DNA of 64,000 bases from Nocardioides marmorisolisilvae (GTDB lineage: Bacteria > Actinomycetota > Actinomycetes > Propionibacteriales > Nocardioidaceae): positions 1,860,001 to 1,924,000 of the forward strand of contig NZ_CP134227.1 in NCBI RefSeq assembly GCF_031656915.1, in the 5' to 3' direction. Below, one piece after another: positions 41,653 to 50,748 of this stretch. Below the pieces are notes generated by a model. It saw only the letters and a list, made by a program, of their open reading frames with translations, searched no databases and was not told the origin of the DNA. Within the stretch, counting starts at the first letter, position 1. Every line of letters starts with the position of its first letter. Position numbers and translations under genes: made by a program.

Positions 41653-43389
41653 TCAGCGCAGCGCGGCGGCGAGGTCGCTTCCGGGGAGGACGGGAAGGCG
41701 GAGGACGGCACCGTCGGGACCGCCGACGTGGACCCGGTTGAGGCCGGGCAGGCTGGGCAGAGAGGCGGCCGAGGCACCGACCAGCTCGAGACGCAGCCGG
41801 TGACCGGCAAGGAAGCGGTTGCCGATCGGCCAGAACTCCACGTGATAGGTGCGTACGCCGAGTGGCCCGGCCGACTCCCGGACGCTGTAGTCGCCGTACG
41901 GCTGCACCAAGCGACCGGAGCTGTCGTGCAGCGACTTCGACTCGTCGACCTTCGGGAAGGCGGTGCTGAGCCGTCCCACGGTCAACGGGTGCGTGCTCCC
42001 GTCGGGGGCGACGTCGGACAGCACCGCCCAGATCGGCCCGCCGGGCGTCGTGCTCGAGAGTGGTACGTCGAGATCCGCCGGCCCGACCGTGTCCACGGCA
42101 CGGGCGAACGGAGCGGTGGTGTAGGTCAGTCCGACCGACTCGGCGAGCCGCATGTCGGACAGGATCGGCAACGCGTCGGTGACCTTGTCGAACCCGGCCG
42201 CGTCGACGATCGCGGCGTTGGGAACGTCCGCGCTGGTGGGCAGCGAGGGCACCGCCGGGTAGGACTGCACGGCGATCCGGCTCGGGGGCTGCAGGCTGAG
42301 CGATCCGTCGTTGAGCGAGTGTGCGGACCCGCTCTTCGTCGGGTCGAGGTGGAGGCTGGCCCAGGTGGTCCGCGGGACCGGCCAGTCCGTGGCGTCGCGA
42401 CGCACGAAGTCGCCCGCGAGGTAGGCCTTGCGATCGCCCTCGGACAGGAACATCTGCACGCGCGGGTCTGCCTGCACACCGTTGTCCACGCCACGCAGGT
42501 AGTGGTCCAGCCAGCGGCCCGCCTCGGCCACGCCATCGTCGGTGCCGGCGGGCGCGCCGTCATGCCCGCCGACCACCATCAGGTGGGCGCCGTCGCCCTT
42601 CAGCGCCTGGTACATCTGGAAGGCGCCTCGCGACTCCACGTCGAAGAACCCGTCGATGATCAGCACCGGGATGGGCTGGGCCGCGCCGCGGAAGGCCCGC
42701 TGCCGCCACCACGCGTCGAGCGTCGGGTGCAGCAGGCCCGCGTCGAGCCCCGAGGTGAACAGCCCGCGCATCACATCCAGTGAGGACGAGGGGTTGCGTT
42801 GCAACCGATCCGCACCCTGCTCGAGCGCGGGCGCACCGATCAGCGCCAGCACACCCGCGCCGGGCACGATGTTGCTGATCCCGCCGGGCACCAGCAGGTC
42901 GCGGTAGAGGTCCGACGTCCCGGACTTCATGATCGCGGCCTTCACGCACGGCAGGGGCTCGTGCATCGCGTTGTAGGCGAGGATCGCGCTGGCCGAGAAC
43001 CCATTGAGGGCGAGCGCACCGTTGCTCCACGACTGGCTGCACGCCCATCGGAGCGTCTCCTGCACGTCCTGCTGCATCCGCCGGCCCATCGCGTCGAACT
43101 GCCCGTCGCTGTCGCCCGTCCCGCGGTCCTGGACCAGCAGGAAGTTGTAGTTCGGGCCGACGGTCAGGGTCTGGCTGTTGCGGCCGTACGGACTGAACTC
43201 GACCACCGTCGGGCGCGAGGTCAGCGGCGACTGCCCGGTCAGCGTCGCTGCCAGTGAGACCCCATCGGAGGTGGTGAACCGCAGGCTCTGTGAGACGGGT
43301 CCGGCGGCGCTCGCGCCGGTGGCACCGACCAACGGGAGCAGCCAGACGGGCAGCAGCGCGAGCAGGACGAGCAGACGCCTGGACCTCAT
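41653..43389 (-). CDS. S15/CocE-type alpha/beta hydrolase, secreted (X-Pro dipeptidyl-peptidase family)
   Basis: A 578-residue secreted hydrolase with a Sec signal peptide (L-V-L-L-A-L-L-P-V-W-L-L-P-L-V near residues 5-20). The nucleophile elbow is G-F-S-A-S-A near 131, and the partner D/H residues lie in I-D-G-F-F-D near 252 and G-G-H-D-G near 277. The C-terminal beta-sandwich is a CocE/NonD C-terminal domain (P-L-S-S-T-T-P-G-G-P near 450). CocE-type enzymes hydrolyse esters or peptides. The specificity is unknown. Confidence 0.88.
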   Translation of the reverse strand: MRSRRLLVLLALLPVWLLPLVGATGASAAGPVSQSLRFTTSDGVSLAATLTGQSPLTSRPTVVEFSPYGRNSQTLTVGPNYNFLLVQDRGTGDSDGQFDAMGRRMQQDVQETLRWACSQSWSNGALALNGFSASAILAYNAMHEPLPCVKAAIMKSGTSDLYRDLLVPGGISNIVPGAGVLALIGAPALEQGADRLQRNPSSSLDVMRGLFTSGLDAGLLHPTLDAWWRQRAFRGAAQPIPVLIIDGFFDVESRGAFQMYQALKGDGAHLMVVGGHDGAPAGTDDGVAEAGRWLDHYLRGVDNGVQADPRVQMFLSEGDRKAYLAGDFVRRDATDWPVPRTTWASLHLDPTKSGSAHSLNDGSLSLQPPSRIAVQSYPAVPSLPTSADVPNAAIVDAAGFDKVTDALPILSDMRLAESVGLTYTTAPFARAVDTVGPADLDVPLSSTTPGGPIWAVLSDVAPDGSTHPLTVGRLSTAFPKVDESKSLHDSSGRLVQPYGDYSVRESAGPLGVRTYHVEFWPIGNRFLAGHRLRLELVGASAASLPSLPGLNRVHVGGPDGAVLRLPVLPGSDLAAALR

Positions 43390-43603
43390 CGCGTTCCTCC
43401 GATCGCCTCATCAACGACCGCGCGACGATCTCGCTACGACACGGACCGGTCCGACCGGCGGGGATCGCGGAAGGACCTCCGACACCGGTCACTCGCCGCC
43501 CCCCGCAGCGACGAGGACCCAGCCAAGGCGCTGCGCACCTCGATGAGCGACCTGAAGCGACGTCGACTCCGACGACACGACCAGCACCGTGCGCCGGAGT
43601 CGC

Positions 43604-44254
43604 TCAGGGCGCCAGTCGCTGCACCAGCCACTGGTCGGCCTCCTGGACGGTGGAGCGCCGGTAGACGAGCCGGTCGTGCATCCGACCCCGGCGACCCTGC
43701 CAGAACTCGACGGTGTGCGGGCTGACCACGTAGCCGCCCCAGTACGGCGGGCAGGGCACGTCGACGCCCTCGAACCGCCGCTCCGCCTCGACGTACGCCG
43801 CCTCCAGCTCGCCGCGGCCGGACACCACCGACGACTGCGCCGAGGCCCACGCGCCGAGCTGGGAGGCCCGGGGCCGGGTCGCGAAGTAGGCCTCGTCGTC
43901 GGCCCGCGAGAGTCGGGCGGCGCTCCCCTCGATCCGCACCTGCCGCTGCAGCTCGAACCAGCCGAACACCAGCGCGCACGCGGGGTCGGCGGTCAGCTCG
44001 TGCGCCTTGCGCGAGTCGTGGTTGGTGTAGAAGCGGAAGCCGATGGCGTCGTACCCCTTCAGCAGTACGGCGCGGGCGGACGGCCTGCCCCCGGAGACGG
44101 TGCTCAGCACCATCGCGTTGGGCTCGTGGACCCCACCGCGACGGGCGTCCTCGAACCAACGGTCGAACATCGTGATCGGGTCGTCGGCCAGGTCGGACTC
44201 GTCGAGCCCGCCGAGCTGGTACTCCTCGCGCATCCGGGCCAGGTCGGCGTCCAT
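43604..44254 (-). CDS. pdxH: Pyridoxamine 5'-phosphate oxidase
   Basis: A 216-residue FMN enzyme that oxidises pyridoxamine or pyridoxine 5'-phosphate to pyridoxal 5'-phosphate. Family blocks: the R-x-x-Y at the N terminus, S-A-R-A-V-L-L-K-G near residue 58, F-Y-T-N-H-D-S-R-K-A near 74, the FMN-binding Q-R-Q-V-R-I-E-G near 103, S-R-P-R-A-S-Q-L-G-A-W-A-like near 127, and the late V-E-F-W-Q-G-R-x-x-R-M-H-D-R near 182. It is divergent from citA. The 214-base spacer before it shows no gene I can support. Confidence 0.95.
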   Translation of the reverse strand: MDADLARMREEYQLGGLDESDLADDPITMFDRWFEDARRGGVHEPNAMVLSTVSGGRPSARAVLLKGYDAIGFRFYTNHDSRKAHELTADPACALVFGWFELQRQVRIEGSAARLSRADDEAYFATRPRASQLGAWASAQSSVVSGRGELEAAYVEAERRFEGVDVPCPPYWGGYVVSPHTVEFWQGRRGRMHDRLVYRRSTVQEADQWLVQRLAP

Positions 44255-44331
44255 GTCGCGACCCTAGCGGCTGCTGGCACAATGCAGTCGATCACATCGA
44301 CGGAGCAGCGGAACGTCCGCGGAGGAGAGAC

Positions 44332-45435
44332 ATGACCGAAGTACACGAGGGACTCGAGGGCGTCGTCGCCTTCCGGACCGAGATCGCCGAGCCCGACAAG
44401 GACGGCGGCGCGCTGCGCTACCGCGGTGTCGACATCGAGGAGATCGTCGGCCGGATCCCCTTCGAGAAGGTATGGGGTCTGCTGATCGACGGCTCCTACG
44501 AGCCGGGCATGCCTCCCGCCGAGCCGTTCCCGCTCCCGGTGCACACCGGCGACATCCGCGTCGACGTGCAGTCCGCAGTGGCCCAGCTCGCCCCGGTCTG
44601 GGGGCTGCAGCAGACCTACGACATCGACGACAGCCAGGTGCGTGAGGACCTGGGCAGGGCTGCGGTGATGGTGCTCTCTTACGTAGCCCAGGCCGCCCGT
44701 GGGATCGGCCAGCCGATGATCCCGCAGCGGCGGGTGGACGAAGCGAAGACGATCGCGGAGCGCTTCATGATCCGTTGGCAGGGCGAGCCGGACCCCCAGC
44801 ACGTCAAGGCTGTCGATGCCTACTGGAGCTCCGCCGCCGAGCACGGCATGAACGCGTCGACCTTCACCGCGCGGGTGATCACCTCGACCGGCGCCGATGT
44901 CGGTGCCGCGCTGTCCGGCGCGGTGGGCGCGATGAGCGGCCCGCTGCATGGTGGCGCGCCCTCCCGGGTTCTGCACATGATCGAGGAGGTCGAGAGGACC
45001 GGCGACGCCTCGTCGTACGTCAAGGGGCTGCTGGACAACGGCGAACGGCTGATGGGGTTCGGCCACCGCGTCTACCGCGCCGAGGATCCTCGCGCACGAG
45101 TGCTTCGGCGAACGGCGCGCGAGCTCGGGGCACCCCGCTACGAGGTCGCCGAGGCACTGGAGAAGGCTGCTCTCGCCGAGCTGCGCGAGCGCCGGCCCGA
45201 CCGAGTCCTGGAGACCAACGTCGAGTTCTGGGCGGCGATCGTGCTCGACTTCGCCCAAGTGCCGCCGCACATGTTCACCTCGATGTTCACCTGCGCGCGC
45301 ACCGCCGGCTGGTCGGCCCATATCTTGGAGCAGAAGCGCACCGGTCGGCTGGTCCGTCCGTCGGCGCTCTACGCGGGACCCGCCGCACGTCCGGCATCCT
45401 CGGTGGACGGCTGGAACGACGCCTGGGGCATCTGA
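44332..45435 (+). CDS. citA: Citrate synthase 2 (CitA type)
   Basis: A 367-residue type I citrate synthase. It condenses oxaloacetate and acetyl-CoA. The catalytic His are in G-P-L-H-G-G-A near 205 and G-F-G-H-R-V-Y-R near 244, and the C-terminal D/E region is L-E-T-N-V-E-F-W near 293. It matches the short citrate synthase 2 paralogue of mycobacteria and relatives, rather than the main GltA. GGAGGAGAG precedes the ATG. A hairpin GCGGAACGTCCGC lies just upstream. Confidence 0.93.
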   Translation: MTEVHEGLEGVVAFRTEIAEPDKDGGALRYRGVDIEEIVGRIPFEKVWGLLIDGSYEPGMPPAEPFPLPVHTGDIRVDVQSAVAQLAPVWGLQQTYDIDDSQVREDLGRAAVMVLSYVAQAARGIGQPMIPQRRVDEAKTIAERFMIRWQGEPDPQHVKAVDAYWSSAAEHGMNASTFTARVITSTGADVGAALSGAVGAMSGPLHGGAPSRVLHMIEEVERTGDASSYVKGLLDNGERLMGFGHRVYRAEDPRARVLRRTARELGAPRYEVAEALEKAALAELRERRPDRVLETNVEFWAAIVLDFAQVPPHMFTSMFTCARTAGWSAHILEQKRTGRLVRPSALYAGPAARPASSVDGWNDAWGI

Positions 45436-45494
45436 CCAGGTCCGGCGTAGTCTCTCGGCATGGAGCCGTTCAGGCTTCCGACCAAGGAGCACCA

Positions 45495-45638
45495 ATGGCC
45501 GACAAGTCGCCCCGGCAACACCTCTCCAAGAAGGCTGGGAAGTCCATCAAGGAGAAGCGCGCCGACAAGCAGGCCAAGCGGGCCGGTGCCGACGACACCG
45601 TGATCGTGCCTCCGGCCAAGCAGCGCCGGGGTCACTGA
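45495..45638 (+). CDS. Small basic conserved protein (47 aa)
   Basis: A 47-residue highly basic protein with AAGGAGC before the ATG. Lys/Arg/Ala-rich, likely disordered or nucleic-acid binding (A-D-K-Q-A-K-R-A-G-A). It is preceded by citA and followed by a convergent desaturase gene. Similar small Lys-rich proteins occur in many actinobacteria with no known function. Confidence 0.65.
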   Translation: MADKSPRQHLSKKAGKSIKEKRADKQAKRAGADDTVIVPPAKQRRGH

Positions 45639-45668
45639 CCCGACCCCGCGACGGCGCTGCGCCGCAGG

Positions 45669-46715
45669 TCAGCTGCGCCCGCGGCTCCGGAGCCCGGTAC
45701 CGACGGCGTGGAGGTGCCGCAGCCCTGCGGCGTACGACGCCAGCGCCGCGGTCTCGGTGTAGGTGACGCCACGATCGGCACAGAACTGCCTGACGATCGG
45801 CTGCGCCAGACGCAGGTTGGGCCGCGGCATGCTCGGGAACAGGTGGTGCTCGACCTGGTAGTTGAGCCCGCCGAGCGCCGCGTCGGTGAACCAGCCACCG
45901 CGGACGTTGCGTGAGGTCAGCACCTGCCGCAGGAACGGGTCGGCTGCCTGCTCGACATCCATCACCGGCATTCCCTTGTGACCGGGCGCGAAGGACATGC
46001 CGAGGTAGACCCCCTGCAGAGCCTTCTGGAGGACGACGAAGGCGAGCACCTGCGGCCACGTCAACGTGAACACCAGCAGGGCCACGTAACCGGCCAGGTG
46101 TGCGGTCAGCAGCACCGACTCGATCGCACGCCCCTTGACCTTCGGCTTGAACATCTCCCGCACGCTGGACACGTGCAGGTTCACCGCCTCGCCGAGCAGC
46201 ATCGGGAAGAACATCGCGGCCTGGTGGCGGGTCAGCCAGGCGGCCGCACCACTGCGCTGGTCGGCTTGGTCGGCGTCGAACACGAGTGCGCCCGCGCGCA
46301 CATCCGGATCGGTGGCCAGGTCGTTGGGGTGGGCATGGTGGGCGTTGTGCTTGGTGACCCACCACGCGTAGCTCAGCCCGGCGAGGAGATCTCCGGAGAC
46401 CAACCCGAGCGCGCGGCTCAACCGTCGGTCTCGGGTGACCTGCTGGTGCCCGACGTCATGGCCGAAGAAGCCGAACTGCACCGAGACCACGGCCAGGACG
46501 GGTGCGAGCAGAAGCAGCCACCAGGAGTCCCGCCAGACGACCATCGCCGCCACGACGAGCGCCGTCACGAGCAGATTGGCCGCGAAGACGCCCGCGTAGA
46601 ACCACGGCCGCCGCCGCAGCAGGTTGCGCTCGCGCACCAGCGCGGAGAGTGCGGCGTACCCGCTGGGGGGCGCCGGTCGGGCGACAGGCGGGACGATGGG
46701 AAGCTGAACGGTCAC
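45669..46715 (-). CDS. Membrane fatty acid desaturase, DesA3/delta-6 type
   Basis: A 348-residue protein from GTG 46715 (GGAG 6 bases before). Three histidine boxes hold the di-iron centre: G-H-D-V-G-H-Q-Q near 86, K-H-N-A-H-H-A-H near 121, and Y-Q-V-E-H-H-L-F near 285. Four membrane segments lie between. It inserts double bonds into acyl chains using oxygen and an electron donor. No cytochrome b5 or ferredoxin reductase gene is adjacent. Longer upstream starts are possible. Confidence 0.9.
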   Translation of the reverse strand: MTVQLPIVPPVARPAPPSGYAALSALVRERNLLRRRPWFYAGVFAANLLVTALVVAAMVVWRDSWWLLLLAPVLAVVSVQFGFFGHDVGHQQVTRDRRLSRALGLVSGDLLAGLSYAWWVTKHNAHHAHPNDLATDPDVRAGALVFDADQADQRSGAAAWLTRHQAAMFFPMLLGEAVNLHVSSVREMFKPKVKGRAIESVLLTAHLAGYVALLVFTLTWPQVLAFVVLQKALQGVYLGMSFAPGHKGMPVMDVEQAADPFLRQVLTSRNVRGGWFTDAALGGLNYQVEHHLFPSMPRPNLRLAQPIVRQFCADRGVTYTETAALASYAAGLRHLHAVGTGLRSRGRS

Positions 46716-46955
46716 AAGGGACTCCGAGCCAAACGAGGCGGTGCCACGTGGCGACGGAGATGCCGGATGTGGAACGTTCGAAGCCTGTCGAAGCAAACCG
46801 CGTGAAACCCCCGGCAGGCCCTGGACCTTGAGTCTACATCCCCCCTGGGCACGCCCGCCGACGTCCGCTCACGTCGGCCCGACGATGGCCGGGCGCCGAC
46901 GTGTTGCCTTGGTCGCCGGGCTAGACTGAGGGCACGACTGCACGACCAGGTCACC

Positions 46956-48191
46956 TTGCGACGCTGGATCGGGCAGCTAGCCGAGAGACGGTGCAATGCA
47001 CCCGCACCAACGGCCCTTCGATCGCCAATCAGCGTCCTTCACCGGCCGCGCCGCTCCGCAGCAGTACGGCGTCTGCGGCGGCACGCATTGATCTCCTTCA
47101 TCTGGTCCCCCGGCAATCGCCTGCCCGCAGGCACCGGGGGGTCTGAGAACTACACGGTTGGCCAGGTCCGTGAGCTCAACCGCCGAGGGATCGCCGCACA
47201 GGTGGTCACGGTCGGGCTCGGCAGCGCCGACGGCAGAGACGACTTCACCGACGTCCCCTTCCGGTCCCTGGCAACCCTTGCGGCGGTCAGCGACCTGGAC
47301 GGGACCGTGGTCTTCGTCAACGAGCCGCATCCGGTCGCGACCAGGCATCCGGCGTACCTGATCCTGCACAACCCTCCGCCGATCCGGGACCGCTACCGCG
47401 CGTTCGCGACCGACGGAACCCGCGACCGGGTTCTGATCGCCACCAGCCGCTACGCCGCCGCCCTGTGGTCGGACTTCCTCGACGTCGACGTGGCGACCAT
47501 TCGAGTCGTTCACCCCTTCGCCGAGCCGCACTTCGCCCGAGAGCCACGCCGGGCCTCCCCGACGGGACAGACACGGATCCTGTTCGCCGGAAGGCTCAGC
47601 CCGGAGAAGGGCATCTACACCCTCCTCGAGACACTGCATGTCGACGTCATCGACCGTGACGCATCGCTCACCTTCACCGCCACGACCGCTGGCTCGGACA
47701 AGCCGCAGGGCCGCATCATCGAGAAGCTGCTCGCCGCGCACCCCGGAATCGACGTGGTGCCCGCGTGCAAGAGCCCGGCCAGGATGGCGGCGCTGATGGC
47801 TGCTCACGACGTCGTGGTGATGCCGTCGAACAGCCAGTACTGGCACGAGACCTTCGGGATCGTCGCGATCGAGGCCCAGCACGCCGGGTGTCGGGTGGTC
47901 GCGTCGAACGACGGCGGTCTGCCCGAGACCGACTGCGGCGCGGTGGTCCTGGTCGAGCCGGACAATGCCGAGGCGCTTGCTTGGGGCATTCGGGCCGCGG
48001 TCGGCCAGGGGCCGCCCACTGCAGCGGCGCGGCAGCTCGCTTCGGCGATGTACACCGTCGCCGAGTCGGTGGACACATTGCTCGACGTGCTTGCCGGCCC
48101 GCTGCCGGTCCCGCCGGCGGTCATCCTCCGTCAGCTCGAGGAGCTGGCCATGGTGCCTGCACGCGAGGCGGGCGAGCGCGCCCCTGCGTGA
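46956..48191 (+). CDS. Glycosyltransferase, GT4 family
   Basis: A 411-residue glycosyltransferase with GT-B fold. The C-terminal domain has F-A-G-R-L-S-P-E-K-G near 215 and S-Q-Y-W-H-E-T-F-G-I-V-A-I-E-A near 295, with the E-x7-E donor site, and G-G-L-P-E-T near 325. The N terminus contains an S-P-G-N-x-x-P-x-G-T-G-G-S-E motif near 50. The start is uncertain: TTG at 46956, or TTG at 47088 closer to the family core. It may decorate cell-surface lipids or polysaccharides. Confidence 0.82.
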   Translation: MRRWIGQLAERRCNAPAPTALRSPISVLHRPRRSAAVRRLRRHALISFIWSPGNRLPAGTGGSENYTVGQVRELNRRGIAAQVVTVGLGSADGRDDFTDVPFRSLATLAAVSDLDGTVVFVNEPHPVATRHPAYLILHNPPPIRDRYRAFATDGTRDRVLIATSRYAAALWSDFLDVDVATIRVVHPFAEPHFAREPRRASPTGQTRILFAGRLSPEKGIYTLLETLHVDVIDRDASLTFTATTAGSDKPQGRIIEKLLAAHPGIDVVPACKSPARMAALMAAHDVVVMPSNSQYWHETFGIVAIEAQHAGCRVVASNDGGLPETDCGAVVLVEPDNAEALAWGIRAAVGQGPPTAAARQLASAMYTVAESVDTLLDVLAGPLPVPPAVILRQLEELAMVPAREAGERAPA

Positions 48192-48206
48192 GGTCGGTGG
48201 TCCGGC

Positions 48207-48833
48207 TCAACCGCGGCGGTGCTCGCGGACCCGCCAGCCGATGACCAGCAGGACCACCGCTGCGACGAAGCCGATCGCCGCCCAGTGTCCGGCCCGGCTG
48301 GCCACCTGCTGGTACGACGAGCCCGCGACGTGGCCGAGCACCACGAACCCGGTCCCCCACACGATCCCGCCCACCGCGTTCCACTTCAGGAAGCGCAGGT
48401 AGGGCATCCGGGCGGATCCGGCGAGCGCCGGCATCACTGCCCGGAAGAACGCGGTGAACCGGCCGAGGAACACCGCGACGCCGCCTCGCCGACGCAAGAA
48501 CTCACTCGCCTTCTCGATCCGCGCAGCGTGTCTGGCAAGCAGGCGGGACTCCAGCACCTTCGGGCCGACGAGGTGCCTGCCCACCTCGTAGCCCACCGTG
48601 TCGCCGATGACGGCGGCGAGCACGACGACCACGATCGCTGCGGGGAACGGAACGTGCCCGATGCTGCTGGCGACCCCGGCCACGACGGCAGCGGACTCCC
48701 CCGGGATGACGAAGCCGACGAAGACCGCGTCCTCGGCGAAGACGAGCAGGCCGCAGACGACGAGCAGCCACACCGGATCCAGGGCCAGCACATGCTCCGG
48801 GATGTGCTGGAACCAGTTGAGAAAGCCGCTCAC
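48207..48833 (-). CDS. DedA-family membrane protein
   Basis: A 208-residue membrane protein from GTG 48833. DedA blocks: F-V-G-F-V-I-P-G-E-S near residue 39-48 (ExxxxxxPGE), G-D-T-V-G-Y-E-V-G-R near 76, G-R-F-T-A-F-F-R-A-V-M-P near 122. These proteins are implicated in polyprenyl-phosphate or lipid flipping. It faces the glycosyltransferase gene in convergent orientation, and has an Arg-rich C-terminal end. Confidence 0.9.
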   Translation of the reverse strand: MSGFLNWFQHIPEHVLALDPVWLLVVCGLLVFAEDAVFVGFVIPGESAAVVAGVASSIGHVPFPAAIVVVVLAAVIGDTVGYEVGRHLVGPKVLESRLLARHAARIEKASEFLRRRGGVAVFLGRFTAFFRAVMPALAGSARMPYLRFLKWNAVGGIVWGTGFVVLGHVAGSSYQQVASRAGHWAAIGFVAAVVLLVIGWRVREHRRG

Positions 48834-48882
48834 CCGCTTGAGTCTGCCCGACCCAGGATGACGGGAGGGTGAGGACCGCCGA

Positions 48883-49539
48883 TCAGCCCTCCGGGAGCAG
48901 TCCCGACTGGATCGCGAAGACGACCAGCTGGGCGCGGTCGCGCGCGTGCAGCTTGACCATCGCCCGCGAGACGTGGGTGCGCACGGTGTCGGGACTGACC
49001 ACGAGCCGATCCGCGATCTCCTGGTTCGAGGCGCCGGTGGCCACCCAGGCGGCGATCTCCCGCTCGCGCTCGGTGAGCCGGTGGATCTCCGGATGTGCAC
49101 CGACGGCCGTGCGGGTCGCACCGAAGTGCTCGATCACCCGCCGGGTGACCGACGGAGCGAGGAGCGAGCCGCCCTCGGCGACGACCCGGACGGCGTCGAG
49201 CAGGGCCGTCGGATCGGCGTCCTTGAGCAGAAAGCCGCTGGCGCCCAGCCGGAGCGCCTCGAAGACGTACTCGTCCAGCTCGAAGGTGGTCAGCATGACC
49301 ACCCTGACCCCGGCCAGCGTGGGATCACCCGCGACCTCCCGCAACATCGCCAGCCCGTCGAGGCCCGGCATCCGGATGTCACTGAGCACCACGTCGGGAC
49401 GCTCCCGACGCAGCAGGGCAAGGCCAGTCCGGCCATCCTCCGCCTCGCCGACGAGCTCGAGGTCGTCCTCGGCCGCGATCAGCGTGGACAGGCCCATCCG
49501 GACCAGGGGCTGGTCGTCGATGACCGCGACCCGGATCAT
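48883..49539 (-). CDS. Response regulator, NarL/LuxR family
   Basis: A 218-residue response regulator. Receiver: V-I-D-D-Q-P-L-V near 6 (acidic pocket), phosphoacceptor Asp in V-V-L-S-D-I-R-M-P-G near 53, and Lys near 103. The C-terminal GerE-type HTH is L-T-E-R-E-R-E-I-A-A-W-V near 155 with V-S-P-D-T-V-R-T-H-V near 182. It overlaps the histidine kinase stop and is the second gene of the two-component operon, divergent from the ABC genes at 50749. Confidence 0.95.
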   Translation of the reverse strand: MIRVAVIDDQPLVRMGLSTLIAAEDDLELVGEAEDGRTGLALLRRERPDVVLSDIRMPGLDGLAMLREVAGDPTLAGVRVVMLTTFELDEYVFEALRLGASGFLLKDADPTALLDAVRVVAEGGSLLAPSVTRRVIEHFGATRTAVGAHPEIHRLTEREREIAAWVATGASNQEIADRLVVSPDTVRTHVSRAMVKLHARDRAQLVVFAIQSGLLPEG

Positions 49540-50618
49540 GCCGCCACCACCGGCAGCCGAGCCTCCACCGTGAACCCGCTGCTGCCCGGTCCGACGGCCA
49601 GGGTTCCGCCCAGGGCTCCGACACGCCGCCGCATGCCACTGATCCCCATGCCCTCGACCACCTCCCCACCTTGCCCGTCATCGGCGACGGTGACCACCAG
49701 CTGACCGGAGCCGGCCAGCACGCTCACCCGTGCCCGGTCGGCGCGGGCATGTCGCAGCACGTTGGTCAGGGCCTCCTGCACGACGGCGTAGGCCGCTGCG
49801 CCGACCGTCTCGTCCACGCCCTCTGCCCGGACCTCCACGCTGACATCGAGCCCGCCGGCCCGAACTCGATCGACCAGCACGGGCAGGTCAGCGAGTCCGC
49901 GTCGAGCTGCCCGCGCCGGCGCCTCCTCCCCCGGCCGCAGCGCGGACAGCTCGGCCCGCAACGCCTCGAGCGACTCCCGGCTGGTGTCACGGATCGCCAG
50001 CAGCGAGGCCCGCGCCGACTCGACGTCCTTCTCCAGCACGTGCAGGGCGACCCCGGCCTGCATGGCGATCACCGCGAGCCCGTGGCCCACTCCGTCGTGC
50101 AGGTCCTGGGCCATCCGCAGCCGCTCCTCGGTGGCCGCACGACGGCTCCGCTCCAGGGACGCATCCCGGCGAGCCCCGATGGTGTTCCCCACGGCTGCGG
50201 CCCCGGCACCGATCGCGGCGATCGCGCAGGCTTGCCAGACCGCGGCCGACAGCGAGTACTCGGCATGCAGGCTGCGGACCAGCAGGCCGATGGTCATCAG
50301 CAGCGTCTCGACGGCCAGCGGTGGGGCCCACTCACGGGGAGCTCGGTCACGCGCGAGCACGAACCCGGTCAACGGCACGATCAAGAAGATCGGGCCGTTC
50401 GACAGGCCGACCGAGAAGTACGTCGCCGCAGCCAGCCCGCTCAGCACCACCATCGCCCACCTGTTGCGGTCGAGGAGGAGCAGGGTGAGCCCCGCGACCC
50501 CGCCGAGGACCGTGGCGCCCACCGCGTGTGCCGGGGACTGACCGTGGTTCGCGCCGGCGGACCCGACGACGAGGACGAACAGGACAGGCACCAGCCACCA
50601 GCTCAGCGGTCGTGTCAT
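49536..50618 (-). CDS. Sensor histidine kinase, HisKA_3 type
   Basis: A 360-residue kinase from the ATG at 50618 with about five membrane segments in the first 160 residues and little extracellular sequence, like intramembrane-sensing kinases. The dimerisation and phosphoacceptor block is A-Q-D-L-H-D-G-V-G-H-G-L near 180 (His in L-H-D). The HATPase domain shows V-Q-E-A-L-T-N-V-L-R-H near 281 and D-D-G-Q-G-G near 320. It probably signals envelope stress to the response regulator that controls the divergent ABC transporter. Confidence 0.93.
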   Translation of the reverse strand: MTRPLSWWLVPVLFVLVVGSAGANHGQSPAHAVGATVLGGVAGLTLLLLDRNRWAMVVLSGLAAATYFSVGLSNGPIFLIVPLTGFVLARDRAPREWAPPLAVETLLMTIGLLVRSLHAEYSLSAAVWQACAIAAIGAGAAAVGNTIGARRDASLERSRRAATEERLRMAQDLHDGVGHGLAVIAMQAGVALHVLEKDVESARASLLAIRDTSRESLEALRAELSALRPGEEAPARAARRGLADLPVLVDRVRAGGLDVSVEVRAEGVDETVGAAAYAVVQEALTNVLRHARADRARVSVLAGSGQLVVTVADDGQGGEVVEGMGISGMRRRVGALGGTLAVGPGSSGFTVEARLPVVAA

Positions 50619-50748
50619 GCCAGCACCGTAGGCGAGGCGGCAGCCCGGTGCGTCCGACCGGCCGCGTAGCCGGCGTACGCAGATCTGCGCACCGAGGTGC
50701 CGCCGTACGGCGGACGCGCGAGCCAGGCGACCCGACGATCGTGGAGCC

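Noticed and set aside
43390-43603. Open frame on the minus strand between the S15 peptidase and pdxH genes
   Set aside because: Arg/Ser-rich composition, no ribosome site, and continuity with the shadow frame of pdxH point to non-coding sequence.
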